Source: a gamma proteobacterium symbiont of Bathyaustriella thionipta
GTDB taxonomy: Bacteria > Pseudomonadota > Gammaproteobacteria > Chromatiales > Chromatiaceae
Reading direction: 5' to 3'
Assembly (NCBI GenBank): GCA_025656895.1
Contig: JAHXHF010000220.1
Span: 1 to 12,713 of the forward strand
Length of the DNA: 12,713 nucleotides
The position numbers and the translations under genes were made by a program. How positions within the stretch are numbered: the stretch's first letter is position 1; each line of letters starts with the position of its first letter. Below the pieces are notes generated by a model, which saw only the letters and a list, made by a program, of their open reading frames with translations, had not been told where the DNA came from and did no database searches. This document shows positions 1 through 7,780 of the stretch, in pieces.

Positions 1-1
1 T

Positions 2-89
2 TATCCATGATCATCTCCTGTGAAATACTCAGGAGAAAGTGTTACCGATGTACAGGTGAAATAATAGGTGCTGATTTATTGGCGCTTAC
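2..89 (-). mobile_element. 5' end of an insertion sequence (IS66-like tip), transposase reading off the left edge
   Basis: These 88 bases are an exact reverse complement of the last 88 bases of the window. Read from the tip at 89 outward, the element begins GTAAGCGCC. It then has a short untranslated region, an AGGAG ribosome site (15-19) and an ATG at 8-6 followed by GAT, so the first transposase-operon gene starts at the very edge and runs off the window. IS66-family elements have tips beginning GTAAGC and a small first ORF close to the tip, so IS66 is my best guess; no transposase sequence is available to confirm it. Similarity between the two window ends stops sharply at base 89, which sets the tip. 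The adjacent bases 90-403 are the remains of a host gene. Confidence 0.65.
14..36 (-). promoter_or_regulatory. Hairpin hiding the ribosome site of the left IS copy
   Basis: On the minus strand a 7-base perfect stem (TCTCCTG paired with CAGGAGA, 9-base loop) includes the AGGAG that precedes the putative transposase ATG. A transcript entering the element from outside would fold so that the ribosome site is paired. Known insertion sequences such as IS10 use similar folds to avoid expression from read-through. The pairing is visible in the sequence; the regulatory role is inferred. Confidence 0.4.
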
Positions 90-403
90 GTAAAAAGCGC
101 TATTTCCCGGTGACTGCCAGCAGTACTCGCTATCATCCCAAAGAGCGTGTCATCGGGGTTGAGATTGACGGCCATTATAAAGCCTATCCGTTTGCTGAAT
201 TGCCTGCCGGAAAAGGCCGGCTGATGGATCATTTTTCCGGCCGTATTCTTACCATTGATTACGATAGCGAGGCCCTGCGCGCAACTGTGTCTGACAAAAA
301 CGGAGAAATCATGCCGGTCATTAATGCTTTCTGGTTTGCCTGGTATGGTTTTCATCCGCAAACCCTGGTCTATAGCGCAGCAGCCGTGCCAGTACATGAG
401 TAA
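90..403 (+). pseudogene. DUF3179 domain protein, C-terminal remnant cut by the IS
   Basis: About 104 codons of host sequence remain in an open frame that runs in from the IS tip and ends at TAA 401-403. The residues VIGVEIDGHYKAYPFAEL, then a GRILTIDYD strand and FWFAWYGFHPQTLVY, match the C-terminal part of DUF3179 proteins. The function of that family is not established. The usual protein has several hundred residues with an N-terminal export signal, so most of the gene, including its start, lies beyond the IS or is lost. A GTG at 68 inside the IS keeps the frame open, but I see no good ribosome site for it, so this is probably a dead fragment. The promoter for carAB starts only 35 bases after the stop codon. 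Confidence 0.7.
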
Positions 404-438
404 AGGTTTGTCCGATGTCATGAAATCGGTAAACAGGA

Positions 439-467
439 TAGACAGAGCAGAGGTGCTGCACTAGAAT
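439..467 (+). promoter_or_regulatory. Predicted sigma-70 promoter of carAB
   Basis: TAGACA (439-444) and TAGAAT (462-467) are separated by exactly 17 bases. Each box matches the sigma-70 consensus at five of six positions. Transcription would begin near 474, giving a leader of about 130 bases before carA. It is the best-matching promoter I found in the window. I saw no convincing ArgR operator beside it. Confidence 0.6.
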
Positions 468-481
468 ACCTTCCCCAGCAA

Positions 482-610
482 ATGGCGTTTTTGCAACATC
501 CCGGCAGCTCAGGTTGCCGCCCTGTAAAAACACCATCCACAACCAACGGGGCCGGCGCCAGCTTGTCCCGTTTTGTATGTCAAACCGCTTGCGAGGGATA
601 TGGTGACTGA
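482..610 (+). CDS. Possible 42-codon leader ORF overlapping the carA start
   Basis: An ATG eight bases after the predicted transcription start opens a frame of 42 codons. It begins [11 protein letters not shown] and ends at TGA 608-610, so it overlaps the carA GTG (603) by eight bases in another frame. The overlap would suit translational coupling. Against it, there is no ribosome site in front of the ATG, the composition is not rich in arginine or another telling residue, and I recognise no homologue. It is reported because of its position between promoter and carA; it may well be chance. Confidence 0.15.
   Translation: MAFLQHPGSSGCRPVKTPSTTNGAGASLSRFVCQTACEGYGD
485..533 (+). promoter_or_regulatory. 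Structured leader RNA upstream of carA
   Basis: An outer stem pairs 485-495 with 523-533 (eleven positions, one mismatch and one G-U pair). An inner stem pairs CGGCA (502-506) with TGCCG (515-519). The fold lies wholly between the predicted transcription start and the carA ribosome site. carAB operons are regulated by pyrimidines and arginine in many bacteria, so a regulatory leader is plausible. There is no clear terminator T-run after the fold, so the mechanism is unknown and the fold may be incidental. Confidence 0.3.
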
Positions 611-1733
611 ATCGGCAATTCTTGTGCTTGAAGATGGCTCGGTCTTTCGTGGTATCTCCATTGGCAGCAAGGGATCCACGGTCGGTGAGGTGGTTTTCAA
701 TACCGCTATGACCGGCTATCAGGAAATTCTGACCGACCCTTCCTACCGGCGTCAGATTGTAACCCTTACTTATCCGCACATTGGGAATACCGGCAGCAAT
801 GCTGAAGATTGCGAATCTTCAGCTATTCATGCGGCCGGCCTGGTGATTCGTGATTTACCGCTACTGGCCAGCAACTGGCGTAACAGTCAGTCTCTGGGTG
901 ACTATCTGCGGAATAATCAGATCGTTGCTATAGCCGATATTGATACTCGCCGCCTGACACGTTTATTGCGTGAAAAAGGTGCTCAGAGTGGTTGTATTAT
1001 GGCCATGCATGAGCCGGACGAAGCCAAAGCATTGATGGCGGCACAGGCTTTTGCCGGTTTGCAGGGTATGGATCTGGCACAGGAAGTGACTACCCGCAAG
1101 CGCTATAGCTGGAAGCAGTCAGGCTGGTCGCTTGAAGAAGGCTATCAGGAACTGGATGAACAGCAGGCCGCCTTTCATGTAGTGGCTTACGATTTTGGTG
1201 TGAAACGTAATATTCTGCGTATGCTGGCTGATCGTGGCTGCCGTTTGACCGTAGTGCCAGCCAATACTCCGGCGCAGGAAGTGCTGTCTTTGTCTCCCGA
1301 CGGGGTGTTTTTATCCAATGGCCCGGGCGATCCGCAGCCTTGTGACTATGCGATTAAGGCCATTCAGCAGATTTGCGAGCAACAGATACCGGTTTTCGGT
1401 ATTTGTCTGGGGCATCAATTGCTGGCTCTGGCCAGCGGCGCACGAACCGAAAAAATGAAATTTGGTCATCATGGTGCCAATCATCCGGTCAAGGATTTGC
1501 AAACCAGTCAGGTTATGATCAGCAGCCAGAATCACGGTTTTGCGGTTTCCGAAGATCTGCCCGCCCATTTGCAAGTGACACATCGCTCATTGTTTGATGA
1601 TTCCATTCAGGGTATTCGCCGTACCGATGTGCCCGCCTACAGCTTTCAGGGCCATCCGGAAGCCAGCCCGGGGCCGCACGATGTAGCGCCAGTATTCGAT
1701 TATTTTATTGAGTTGATGCGGGCCAAAGGTTAA
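603..1733 (+). CDS. carA: Carbamoyl phosphate synthetase, small (glutaminase) subunit
   Basis: This 376-residue protein hydrolyses glutamine and passes ammonia to CarB, which makes carbamoyl phosphate for pyrimidine and arginine synthesis. The N-terminal domain begins [12 protein letters not shown] and contains [22 protein letters not shown]. The class I amidotransferase domain fills the C-terminal half, with the nucleophile elbow GICLGHQ (Cys268) and the partners His351 and Glu353 in QGHPEASPG, so the catalytic triad is complete. I chose the GTG at 603 because GAGGG at 593-597 is five bases upstream and the protein then starts as family members do. An ATG directly before it (600) is too close to that ribosome site, and an upstream in-frame start at 573 would add an unusual extension. 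The length is normal. carB follows after four bases. Confidence 0.97.
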   Translation: MTESAILVLEDGSVFRGISIGSKGSTVGEVVFNTAMTGYQEILTDPSYRRQIVTLTYPHIGNTGSNAEDCESSAIHAAGLVIRDLPLLASNWRNSQSLGDYLRNNQIVAIADIDTRRLTRLLREKGAQSGCIMAMHEPDEAKALMAAQAFAGLQGMDLAQEVTTRKRYSWKQSGWSLEEGYQELDEQQAAFHVVAYDFGVKRNILRMLADRGCRLTVVPANTPAQEVLSLSPDGVFLSNGPGDPQPCDYAIKAIQQICEQQIPVFGICLGHQLLALASGARTEKMKFGHHGANHPVKDLQTSQVMISSQNHGFAVSEDLPAHLQVTHRSLFDDSIQGIRRTDVPAYSFQGHPEASPGPHDVAPVFDYFIELMRAKG

Positions 1734-1737
1734 GTCG

Positions 1738-4700
1738 ATGCCAAAAAGAGATGATTTAAAAAGTATTCTGATCATTGGCGCCGGGCCGATCGTGATTGGT
1801 CAGGCCTGTGAATTCGACTATTCCGGCGCGCAGGCCTGTAAAGCTTTGCGTGAAGAAGGCTTTCGCGTCATTCTGGTGAATTCCAATCCGGCCACCATCA
1901 TGACCGACCCGGAAATGGCCGATGCTATCTATATAGAGCCGATCAACTGGCAGACGATTGCACGTATTATTGAAAAAGAGAAACCGGATGCCCTGCTGCC
2001 GACCATGGGTGGTCAGGTAGCGCTGAATTGTGCTCTGGACCTGAACCGTGAAGGCGTGTTGCAGGCGCACAATGTTGAAATGATTGGCGCGGTTCCTGCG
2101 GCCATTGATAAAGCCGAGGATCGTGATCTTTTTCGCCAGGCCATGCGCAAAATCGGCCTGGATATGCCCACTTCCGGCATTGCCCACAGCATGGCCGAAG
2201 CCATGCAGGTCAAGGAAGAAATCGGCTTTCCGCTGATTATTCGCCCATCCTTTACCATGGGTGGCAGCGGTGGCGGCATTGCTTATAACAGTGAAGAATT
2301 TGTCGAGATCTGTGAGCGTGGTCTGGATCTTTCTCCCACCACTGAACTGCTTATTGAAGAATCCATACTCGGCTGGAAAGAATATGAAATGGAAGTGGTG
2401 CGTGATTGCAAAGATAACTGCATCATTATCTGCTCCATTGAAAACTTTGACCCGATGGGCATACATACCGGTGATTCTATTACGGTAGCGCCGGCCCAGA
2501 CCCTGACCGATAAAGAATTTCAGATTATGCGCAATGCTTCATTGCAGGTATTGCGCGAGATCGGCGTGGATACCGGCGGCAGCAACGTGCAGTTTGCCAT
2601 CAATCCTGAAAATGGCCGCATGATCATCATTGAGATGAACCCGCGGGTTTCACGTTCATCGGCGCTGGCTTCCAAAGCGACCGGTTTTCCGATTGCCAAG
2701 GTAGCCGCCAAACTGGCCGTGGGTTATACCCTGGATGAACTGTCGAATGAAATTACCGGCGGTGCAACACCGGCCTCTTTTGAGCCGACCATTGATTATG
2801 TGGTTACCAAAATACCGCGTTTTGCTTTTGAAAAATTCCCGCAGGCCGACAGCTCTTTGACCACGCAGATGAAATCTGTGGGTGAAGTGATGGCCATAGG
2901 CCGTACTTTTCAGGAATCCCTGCAGAAAGCCTTGCGCGGCCTGGAAACCGGCATGCACGGCTTTGATGAAATGCTGGATGCGCAAGCGCCTGCCAGTATG
3001 GATCGCCTCAAGCAGGAACTGCAGCAGGCACATGGTGAACGTATCTGGTATCTGGGCGATGCCTTTCGTTTCGGCCTGTCGCTGCAGGAAGTGCATAATC
3101 TGACCGCTATCGACCCCTGGTTTCTGCTGCAGATAGAGGAACTTATCCAGATTGAAGCACAAATGGCAGAGCAGGGCCTGGCCGCTTTGGATGCGACGCG
3201 TTTGCGTTTTCTCAAGCGTAAAGGCTTTGCGGATCAGCGCATCGCCAAACTGGTGGGAGTGGAAGAATCCGAGATTCGTGAAAAGCGTTATCAGTTCCAT
3301 ATTCGTCCGGTATTCAAACGGGTGGATTCGTGTGCGGCTGAATTCTCTTCCAATACGGCTTATATGTATTCCACCTATGAGGAAGAATGTGAAGCCAATC
3401 CCGGTTCACGCGAAAAAATCATGGTGCTGGGGGGCGGTCCAAACCGTATCGGCCAAGGCATTGAATTTGATTATTGCTGCGTACACGCGGCTTTTGCCAT
3501 GCGTGATGACGGTTACGAAACCATCATGGTCAACTGCAACCCGGAAACCGTATCCACCGATTATGACACTTCTGATCGTCTTTATTTCGAGCCCCTGACG
3601 CTGGAAGACGTGCTGGAAATTATCGAGGTAGAGCAGCCTAAAGGCATTATTGTTCAATACGGCGGTCAAACCCCGCTGAAACTGGCTGAAGGCCTGGAAA
3701 AAGCCGGTGCGCCCATTATCGGCACCAGCCCGGATTCCATTGATCTGGCCGAAGACCGGGAGCGCTTTCAGGCACTGGTGGAAAAACTGGGCTTGCTGCA
3801 ACCCCCCAACCGCACCGCCACTGACCCGGAACAGGCGGTACAGCTGGCCGAAGAAATCGGTTATCCGCTGGTGGTGCGCCCATCCTATGTGCTGGGCGGG
3901 CGTGCCATGGAAATTGTTTACAACGAAGAAAACCTGCAACGCTATATGCGTGAAGCGGTCAGTGTCTCCAATGATTCACCGGTGCTGCTGGATCGTTTTC
4001 TGGATGACGCCATTGAAGTGGACGTGGATGCCATTTGCGATGGCGAAGATGTACTGATTGGCGGTATTCTGGAACATATCGAACAGGCAGGCGTACATTC
4101 CGGTGATTCGGCCTGTTCCCTGCCGGCCTACACCTTATCGGCAGATATTCAGAACCGTATGCGTGAACAGATGCGCGCCCTGGCAAAAGGGCTGAATGTT
4201 ATCGGTTTGATGAACACCCAGTTTGCCATTAAAGGTGATGATATTTATCTGCTGGAAGTCAATCCGCGTGCTTCGCGTACCGTGCCTTTCATCTCCAAAG
4301 CAACCGGTGTACAACTGGCCAAGGTAGCGGCACGCTGCATGGCGGGTAAAAGCCTGCAACAACAGGGTTGTGTAGAAGAAGTTATTCCCGAGTTTTACTT
4401 TGTTAAAGAAGCGGTATTCCCGTTTGTGAAATTTCCCGGTGTGGATACCTTGCTGGGGCCGGAGATGAAATCAACCGGCGAAGTCATGGGTGTGGGGAAA
4501 ACATTTGGAGAAGCCTTTGCCAAAGCGGTGGATGGAGCCGGCCAGGGTTTACCGCGTTGTGGCAAGGTTTTACTCAGCGTGCGGGATGCCGACAAACAAC
4601 GCATCACAAAGATTGCGGAAAATCTCGGCAGTCTCGGCTTTGAGCTTTACGCCACCCACGGCACGGCCGGCACGGTGCAGCAGGCTGGCGTGCAATGTAC

Positions 4701-4947
4701 CGGTGTTAATAAGGTGCATGAAGGGCGGCCACACATACTGGATATGATCAAGAACGATGAGTTCAGCCTGATTATCAATACCACCGAAGGTGAGCAGGCC
4801 ATTCGGGATTCGGCTGAAATTCGTCACGCGGCCTTGCAGCACAAGGTCAGCTATACAACGACTATTTCCGGTGGTGAAGCCATTTGTATGGCGCTTCAGC
4901 AACTGGAAAGTGAAACGGTGCGTTCCCTGCAGGAACTGCATGCCTGA
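1738..4947 (+). CDS. carB: Carbamoyl phosphate synthetase, large subunit
   Basis: This 1069-residue cytoplasmic protein uses two ATP, bicarbonate and ammonia from CarA to make carbamoyl phosphate. It starts [26 protein letters not shown]. The first ATP-grasp half (about 1-400, carboxyphosphate step) contains [12 protein letters not shown] and [18 protein letters not shown]. An oligomerisation region (about 400-550) follows. The second ATP-grasp half (about 555-930, carbamate step) has [34 protein letters not shown] and [18 protein letters not shown]. The last roughly 135 residues are the allosteric MGS-like domain, where UMP and ornithine act in relatives. The length is close to the usual 1073. 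The start lies four bases after the carA stop, typical of a tightly coupled pair. I saw no truncation or frameshift. Confidence 0.98.
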   Translation: MPKRDDLKSILIIGAGPIVIGQACEFDYSGAQACKALREEGFRVILVNSNPATIMTDPEMADAIYIEPINWQTIARIIEKEKPDALLPTMGGQVALNCALDLNREGVLQAHNVEMIGAVPAAIDKAEDRDLFRQAMRKIGLDMPTSGIAHSMAEAMQVKEEIGFPLIIRPSFTMGGSGGGIAYNSEEFVEICERGLDLSPTTELLIEESILGWKEYEMEVVRDCKDNCIIICSIENFDPMGIHTGDSITVAPAQTLTDKEFQIMRNASLQVLREIGVDTGGSNVQFAINPENGRMIIIEMNPRVSRSSALASKATGFPIAKVAAKLAVGYTLDELSNEITGGATPASFEPTIDYVVTKIPRFAFEKFPQADSSLTTQMKSVGEVMAIGRTFQESLQKALRGLETGMHGFDEMLDAQAPASMDRLKQELQQAHGERIWYLGDAFRFGLSLQEVHNLTAIDPWFLLQIEELIQIEAQMAEQGLAALDATRLRFLKRKGFADQRIAKLVGVEESEIREKRYQFHIRPVFKRVDSCAAEFSSNTAYMYSTYEEECEANPGSREKIMVLGGGPNRIGQGIEFDYCCVHAAFAMRDDGYETIMVNCNPETVSTDYDTSDRLYFEPLTLEDVLEIIEVEQPKGIIVQYGGQTPLKLAEGLEKAGAPIIGTSPDSIDLAEDRERFQALVEKLGLLQPPNRTATDPEQAVQLAEEIGYPLVVRPSYVLGGRAMEIVYNEENLQRYMREAVSVSNDSPVLLDRFLDDAIEVDVDAICDGEDVLIGGILEHIEQAGVHSGDSACSLPAYTLSADIQNRMREQMRALAKGLNVIGLMNTQFAIKGDDIYLLEVNPRASRTVPFISKATGVQLAKVAARCMAGKSLQQQGCVEEVIPEFYFVKEAVFPFVKFPGVDTLLGPEMKSTGEVMGVGKTFGEAFAKAVDGAGQGLPRCGKVLLSVRDADKQRITKIAENLGSLGFELYATHGTAGTVQQAGVQCTGVNKVHEGRPHILDMIKNDEFSLIINTTEGEQAIRDSAEIRHAALQHKVSYTTTISGGEAICMALQQLESETVRSLQELHA

Positions 4948-5103
4948 AGGGCAGCTCTATTCATTCATGGACAAGCATTTTGATTCTCAATCTGTAATGC
5001 CCAGGATTAATAGAGGTGCCCTGAAAATCAGGCGCTACACTGGACTTACTCATTCAGGATAATATTTTAACGCCACAGAGCATTGGGATAATCAGGTTTT
5101 ATT

Positions 5104-5580
5104 ATGGATAAAGTACCTCTAACCGAACAAGGCGCAGAAGCCTTGCGCGCAGAATTAAGCCAACTGAAATCGGTTGACCGACCCAGGGTCATTCAGGCTA
5201 TTGCGACCGCTCGTGAACACGGTGACCTGAAAGAAAATGCCGAATATCACGCAGCCCGTGAACAGCAGGGCTTTATCGAAGGCCGCATCAAAGACCTGGA
5301 AGGCAAGTTATCTCATGCTCACATTATTGATGTGAGTAAATTGAATCAGGACGGGCGGGTTGTGTTTGGTGTTACCGTCGTGGTGATGGACATAGATACC
5401 GAAGAAGAACTGACCTATCAGATTGTGGGCGATGACGAGGCCGATACCAAGCAGGGTAAGATTTCCTACAACTCACCGATAGCGCGTGCCCTGATTGGTA
5501 AATCGGAAGAAGATGAAGTGTTTCTGAAAACACCGGGTGGCGAGCGCGAGCTGGAAATTCTGGAAGTTAAATACCTCTGA
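5104..5580 (+). CDS. greA: Transcription elongation factor GreA
   Basis: This 158-residue factor enters the secondary channel of RNA polymerase and stimulates cleavage of backtracked RNA. The N-terminal antiparallel coiled coil (about 1-75) carries the tip motif [20 protein letters not shown] with Asp41 and Glu44, the acidic residues needed for cleavage stimulation. The C-terminal FKBP-like domain contains [10 protein letters not shown] and [11 protein letters not shown], and the protein ends EILEVKYL. The length is standard. It is separated from carB by 156 bases, more than the near-contiguous spacing I recall in relatives. A GATAAT at 5058-5063 could be a -10 box, but I found no matching -35, so independent transcription is only possible. 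It converges on yhbY with 26 bases between the stops. Confidence 0.97.
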   Translation: MDKVPLTEQGAEALRAELSQLKSVDRPRVIQAIATAREHGDLKENAEYHAAREQQGFIEGRIKDLEGKLSHAHIIDVSKLNQDGRVVFGVTVVVMDIDTEEELTYQIVGDDEADTKQGKISYNSPIARALIGKSEEDEVFLKTPGGERELEILEVKYL

Positions 5581-5606
5581 GCAGTCCGATCGGCAAGCCC
5601 GCCTGA

Positions 5607-5900
5607 TTATTGCGAAGGCAAAACAATTTTGGGTTTTTTCGGGTTGCGCCGAAACAGTCCGGCCATGTGGCCAATTTGTTGCACCAGCTGTGCGCCGGTA
5701 TGTTCAACAATGGCTTCAATCATCTGCGCGCGTTCATCGCGCTCGGCCACGATCTTGATCTTGATCAGCTCATGAAAAGACAAGGCCTTTTCAATTTCAC
5801 TGAATACGTTTTCACTCAAACCTTTCTGCCCGAGCATAACCACGGGTTTCAGAGAATGCAGCAGGGAGCGTAAATGGCGTTTTTGTGATTGGCTTAGCAT
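5607..5900 (-). CDS. yhbY: YhbY-type CRM-domain RNA-binding protein
   Basis: This 97-residue protein is a single CRM (KH-like) domain that associates with precursors of the large ribosomal subunit in Escherichia coli. It starts MLSQSQKRHLRSLLHSLKPVVMLGQKGLS, with the signature RNA-binding loop GQKG (residues 24-27). The downstream helix-strand pattern LIKIKIVAERDERAQMIEAIVEHTGAQLVQQIGHMAGLFR fits the family, and the length is normal. Its orientation, convergent with greA and pointing away from rlmE, matches E. coli gene order. The CPBP-like gene ends 42 bases upstream on the same strand, so yhbY may be co-transcribed with it; the A/T-rich gap could also hold a promoter, which I could not define. 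Confidence 0.94.
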   Translation of the reverse strand: MLSQSQKRHLRSLLHSLKPVVMLGQKGLSENVFSEIEKALSFHELIKIKIVAERDERAQMIEAIVEHTGAQLVQQIGHMAGLFRRNPKKPKIVLPSQ

Positions 5901-5942
5901 AATGGTATCGGTATTTTGATTACGAGCGCATATTCTAAAGGA

Positions 5943-6713
5943 TTATGACGCCCATATCATGCTGTACAGCAGATATTTCACCAGCAGGCCACTGTGCAGG
6001 CTGATGCTGGCGAGTAATCCCCAGCGCAGATAGACTTCACATAACAGCCATTGCAGTAGCATGCCGATTACTAAGGCAATGCTCCATTCCTGCAAGGTGA
6101 AAACGGCCAGCAAGTGATAACGCTCCAGAAAGCCGAAAAAAGCGTAGGCACTGAAAGCTGAAATCAGGGCAATAACGGGCCAGGGGTGGCGGTAGCCCAA
6201 ACGCGCCAGAAAATAGATGCCCATAGTGAGCAAACCAAAGCGCAAAGTGACTTCCTGCATGATGGATTCGCCCAGCATGGAGAGTAGCGCCTGTGGCCAG
6301 TGTGTCGGATACAGGCCCATTGCCCGGGTAAGCAGGGTTTGCTCATAAGCCCAATAGGTTAGTGGTGTGAACAGGCTGCCGGCCACTAATCCGCTCAGCA
6401 GCCACCAGATTGCGCTGCGGGTGCGCCCTATCCCCGGCAGCCCCAGACGCTCGGCATACAGAAAACCGGTCAGAGAACATAGCAAAGCCAGCAAAAAAGC
6501 CAGCAGCAACTGGTTGAAAACCAGAATGGTGATTTGTTCAGCATCGGCTGGTTGTTTGAAGATATGCTGGTTCAGATAATCCAGATTGAAATACAACAAC
6601 GGCCACAAGCACAGCATGGCGATACCCGCGAGTATAACCGCATGGCGTAAGCGCACCTTTAGTTCATGCCCGCTATAGGGTTTGCGAAGGTCAGGGCGGC
6701 GATGTTTCAGCAT
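5943..6713 (-). CDS. CPBP (Abi)-like multi-pass membrane protein, possible intramembrane protease
   Basis: This 256-residue protein has about six to eight hydrophobic segments, for example near residues 25-43, 62-87, 101-122, 160-172, 178-195, 203-225 and 231-252. The segment QEVTLRFGLLTMGIYFLAR (153-171) resembles CPBP motif 1 (EExxxR), and YLRWGLLASISLHSGLL places His240 where the last motif belongs. CPBP proteins include the CAAX prenyl protease Rce1 and bacterial homologues of varied or unknown role. The first glutamate of motif 1 is Gln153 here, the FxxxH motif is off-spacing (F195...H200), and the usual Asn after the last His is absent. Activity is therefore doubtful, or this is a divergent branch. 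The ATG at 6713 has only a weak ribosome site. The gene sits between yhbY and rlmE, which are normally direct divergent neighbours. Confidence 0.65.
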   Translation of the reverse strand: MLKHRRPDLRKPYSGHELKVRLRHAVILAGIAMLCLWPLLYFNLDYLNQHIFKQPADAEQITILVFNQLLLAFLLALLCSLTGFLYAERLGLPGIGRTRSAIWWLLSGLVAGSLFTPLTYWAYEQTLLTRAMGLYPTHWPQALLSMLGESIMQEVTLRFGLLTMGIYFLARLGYRHPWPVIALISAFSAYAFFGFLERYHLLAVFTLQEWSIALVIGMLLQWLLCEVYLRWGLLASISLHSGLLVKYLLYSMIWAS

Positions 6714-6762
6714 GGACAGATTTCACCATAAAGTGACCGTACTTACAGAAAAATATCAGGCT

Positions 6763-6992
6763 AGGAGTCTGTCGGACTTAGGGGTTCGTAACGAGGCGAG
6801 TGGGAAATCGAGGGCAGTTTTTCGATCTTTTGAGGCGCATAGTGGGTCTACGCAACGAAAACTTTGCCAGGAGTAAAGTTTCACGCCGGCCCCGTAGGGG
6901 TGAGGCGCAGGGATGCGCCGAATAAAAAGATAGGGAAAATGCACCGATTTCCCATCGCCGCAGTAGAATCAGCCTAAGTCCGACAGACTCCT
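6763..6992. mobile_element. MITE-like element with 20-base perfect terminal inverted repeats
   Basis: The 230-base element is bounded by AGGAGTCTGTCGGACTTAGG (6763-6782) and its exact reverse complement (6973-6992). The arms continue: TGGGAAATCG (6801-6810) has its exact complement at 6945-6954, with an 18-base spacer on both sides, and GGCGCAT (6834-6840) pairs with 6913-6919. The core holds further hairpins: AAACTTT/AAAGTTT (6859-6865/6875-6881), CCCC-GTA-GGGG (6890-6900) and GGCGCA/TGCGCC (6904-6909/6914-6919). There is no transposase, and short ORFs crossing it look meaningless. No target duplication is obvious next to the repeats. The layout fits a non-autonomous transposon derivative whose parent family I cannot name. 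It fills most of the 351-base gap between the CPBP-like gene and rlmE. Confidence 0.72.
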
Positions 6993-7028
6993 GGATTCTG
7001 AAATCAAAAAATAGCCTTTCATACAGCG

Positions 7029-7034
7029 TATAAT
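7029..7034 (+). promoter_or_regulatory. Candidate -10 box for rlmE (and perhaps ftsH)
   Basis: A perfect TATAAT lies 30 bases before the rlmE start. At 16-18 bases upstream there is only an A-run (7006-7011), with no -35 resemblance, and there is no extended -10 TG. The box is 36 bases downstream of the right tip of the MITE-like element, so the -35 zone lies almost at the element's edge. It may be a weak or activator-dependent promoter. Confidence 0.35.
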
Positions 7035-7064
7035 GAGCGCTGGTTTCTGGTGGTTGTTTCAGGC

Positions 7065-7694
7065 ATGGCAAAACGTAACAGCAGCAGTCGGCGCTGGTTG
7101 GATCGACATTTCAATGATGAGTATGTCAAACGCGCGCAGCGTGATGGTTTTCGCTCACGCGCTATTTACAAATTGATGGAAATTCAGCAGCGTGATCGCT
7201 TGTTCAAGCCCGGCATGAGGGTGGTTGATCTGGGCGCGGCTCCGGGCAGCTGGTCTGAATACGCGGCCCAACAGGTTGGCGACAAGGGATGCGTGGTGGC
7301 ACTGGATATTCTGCCGATGGATAGCCTGGCGGATGTTACTTTTATTCAGGAAGACTTTACTCAGCAGGCGGCCCTGGAAAAACTGGAGCACGCTTTGCAG
7401 GGACAGGCACTGGACCTTGTAATTTCAGATATAGCCCCCAATGTAACAGGGCAGAAGGCTGTGGACCAGCCGCGTTCCATGTATCTGGTGGAACTGGCAC
7501 TGGATTTTGCCGCACAAACCCTGAAACCGAACGGTGCATTTGTCAGCAAAGTTTTTCAAGGTGAAGGCTTTGATGACTTTGTGCGCGATTTGAAAAGCCG
7601 TTTTTCACGGGTGGTCACACGCAAACCGGATGCCTCCAGAGCGGCCAGTCGCGAGGTTTATCTGGTGGCAACGGGCTTTCGGGTAACACGATAA
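7065..7694 (+). CDS. rlmE: 23S rRNA 2'-O-methyltransferase (U2552), RlmE/FtsJ
   Basis: This 209-residue S-adenosylmethionine-dependent enzyme methylates the ribose of U2552 in 23S rRNA, a late step in large-subunit assembly. The SAM-binding motif is VVDLGAAPGSWSEYAA (53-68). The catalytic set seen in E. coli as K-D-K-E is present at Lys36, Asp122 (SDIAPN), Lys162 (SKVFQGEGFD) and Glu197 (SREVYLVATG). I chose the ATG at 7065, giving MAKRNSSSRRWL, because the basic, serine-rich start matches the family; an in-frame start at 7050 would add five unusual residues. The ribosome site is weak. ftsH follows 86 bases later on the same strand, as in E. coli. Confidence 0.96.
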   Translation: MAKRNSSSRRWLDRHFNDEYVKRAQRDGFRSRAIYKLMEIQQRDRLFKPGMRVVDLGAAPGSWSEYAAQQVGDKGCVVALDILPMDSLADVTFIQEDFTQQAALEKLEHALQGQALDLVISDIAPNVTGQKAVDQPRSMYLVELALDFAAQTLKPNGAFVSKVFQGEGFDDFVRDLKSRFSRVVTRKPDASRAASREVYLVATGFRVTR

Positions 7695-7707
7695 ACCTGC
7701 TCTTCGG

Positions 7708-7744
7708 GTGGTAATAGAGCGTGGAATAGCGCTATTATTGCCGC
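7708..7744 (+). other. Hairpin in the rlmE-ftsH gap
   Basis: Bases 7708-7716 pair with 7736-7744 (nine pairs, two of them G-U), and an inner AGCG/CGCT adds a second short stem. A run of six T lies at 7754-7759, nine bases after the stem. That is too far for a standard intrinsic terminator, but the fold could attenuate transcription or be a processing site ahead of ftsH. ATAGCGCTAT (7726-7735) is itself a perfect palindrome. Confidence 0.3.
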
Positions 7745-7780
7745 ACGACTCGATTTTTTCTGTTCTGAGGAACTAACGTC

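Noticed and set aside
321..779. 152-codon open frame on the minus strand across the carA start
   Set aside because: It overlaps the carA promoter, leader and N-terminus; the translated sequence shows no domain, and carA is certain.
1756..2466. 236-codon open frame antisense to carB, with others at 2656-3300 and 3406-3939
   Set aside because: These are mirror frames of strongly biased carB codons, rich in His, Phe and Asn without any recognisable motif.
4948..5103. Promoter or terminator between carB and greA
   Set aside because: GATAAT at 5058 lacks a matching -35; TTGATT at 4980 lacks a matching -10; CCTGA-AAA-TCAGG (about 5020-5032) is too short and has no T-run.
6756..7071. Short minus-strand frames across the MITE-like element
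   Set aside because: They run through the inverted repeats and hairpins, have no ribosome site, and do not resemble a transposase.
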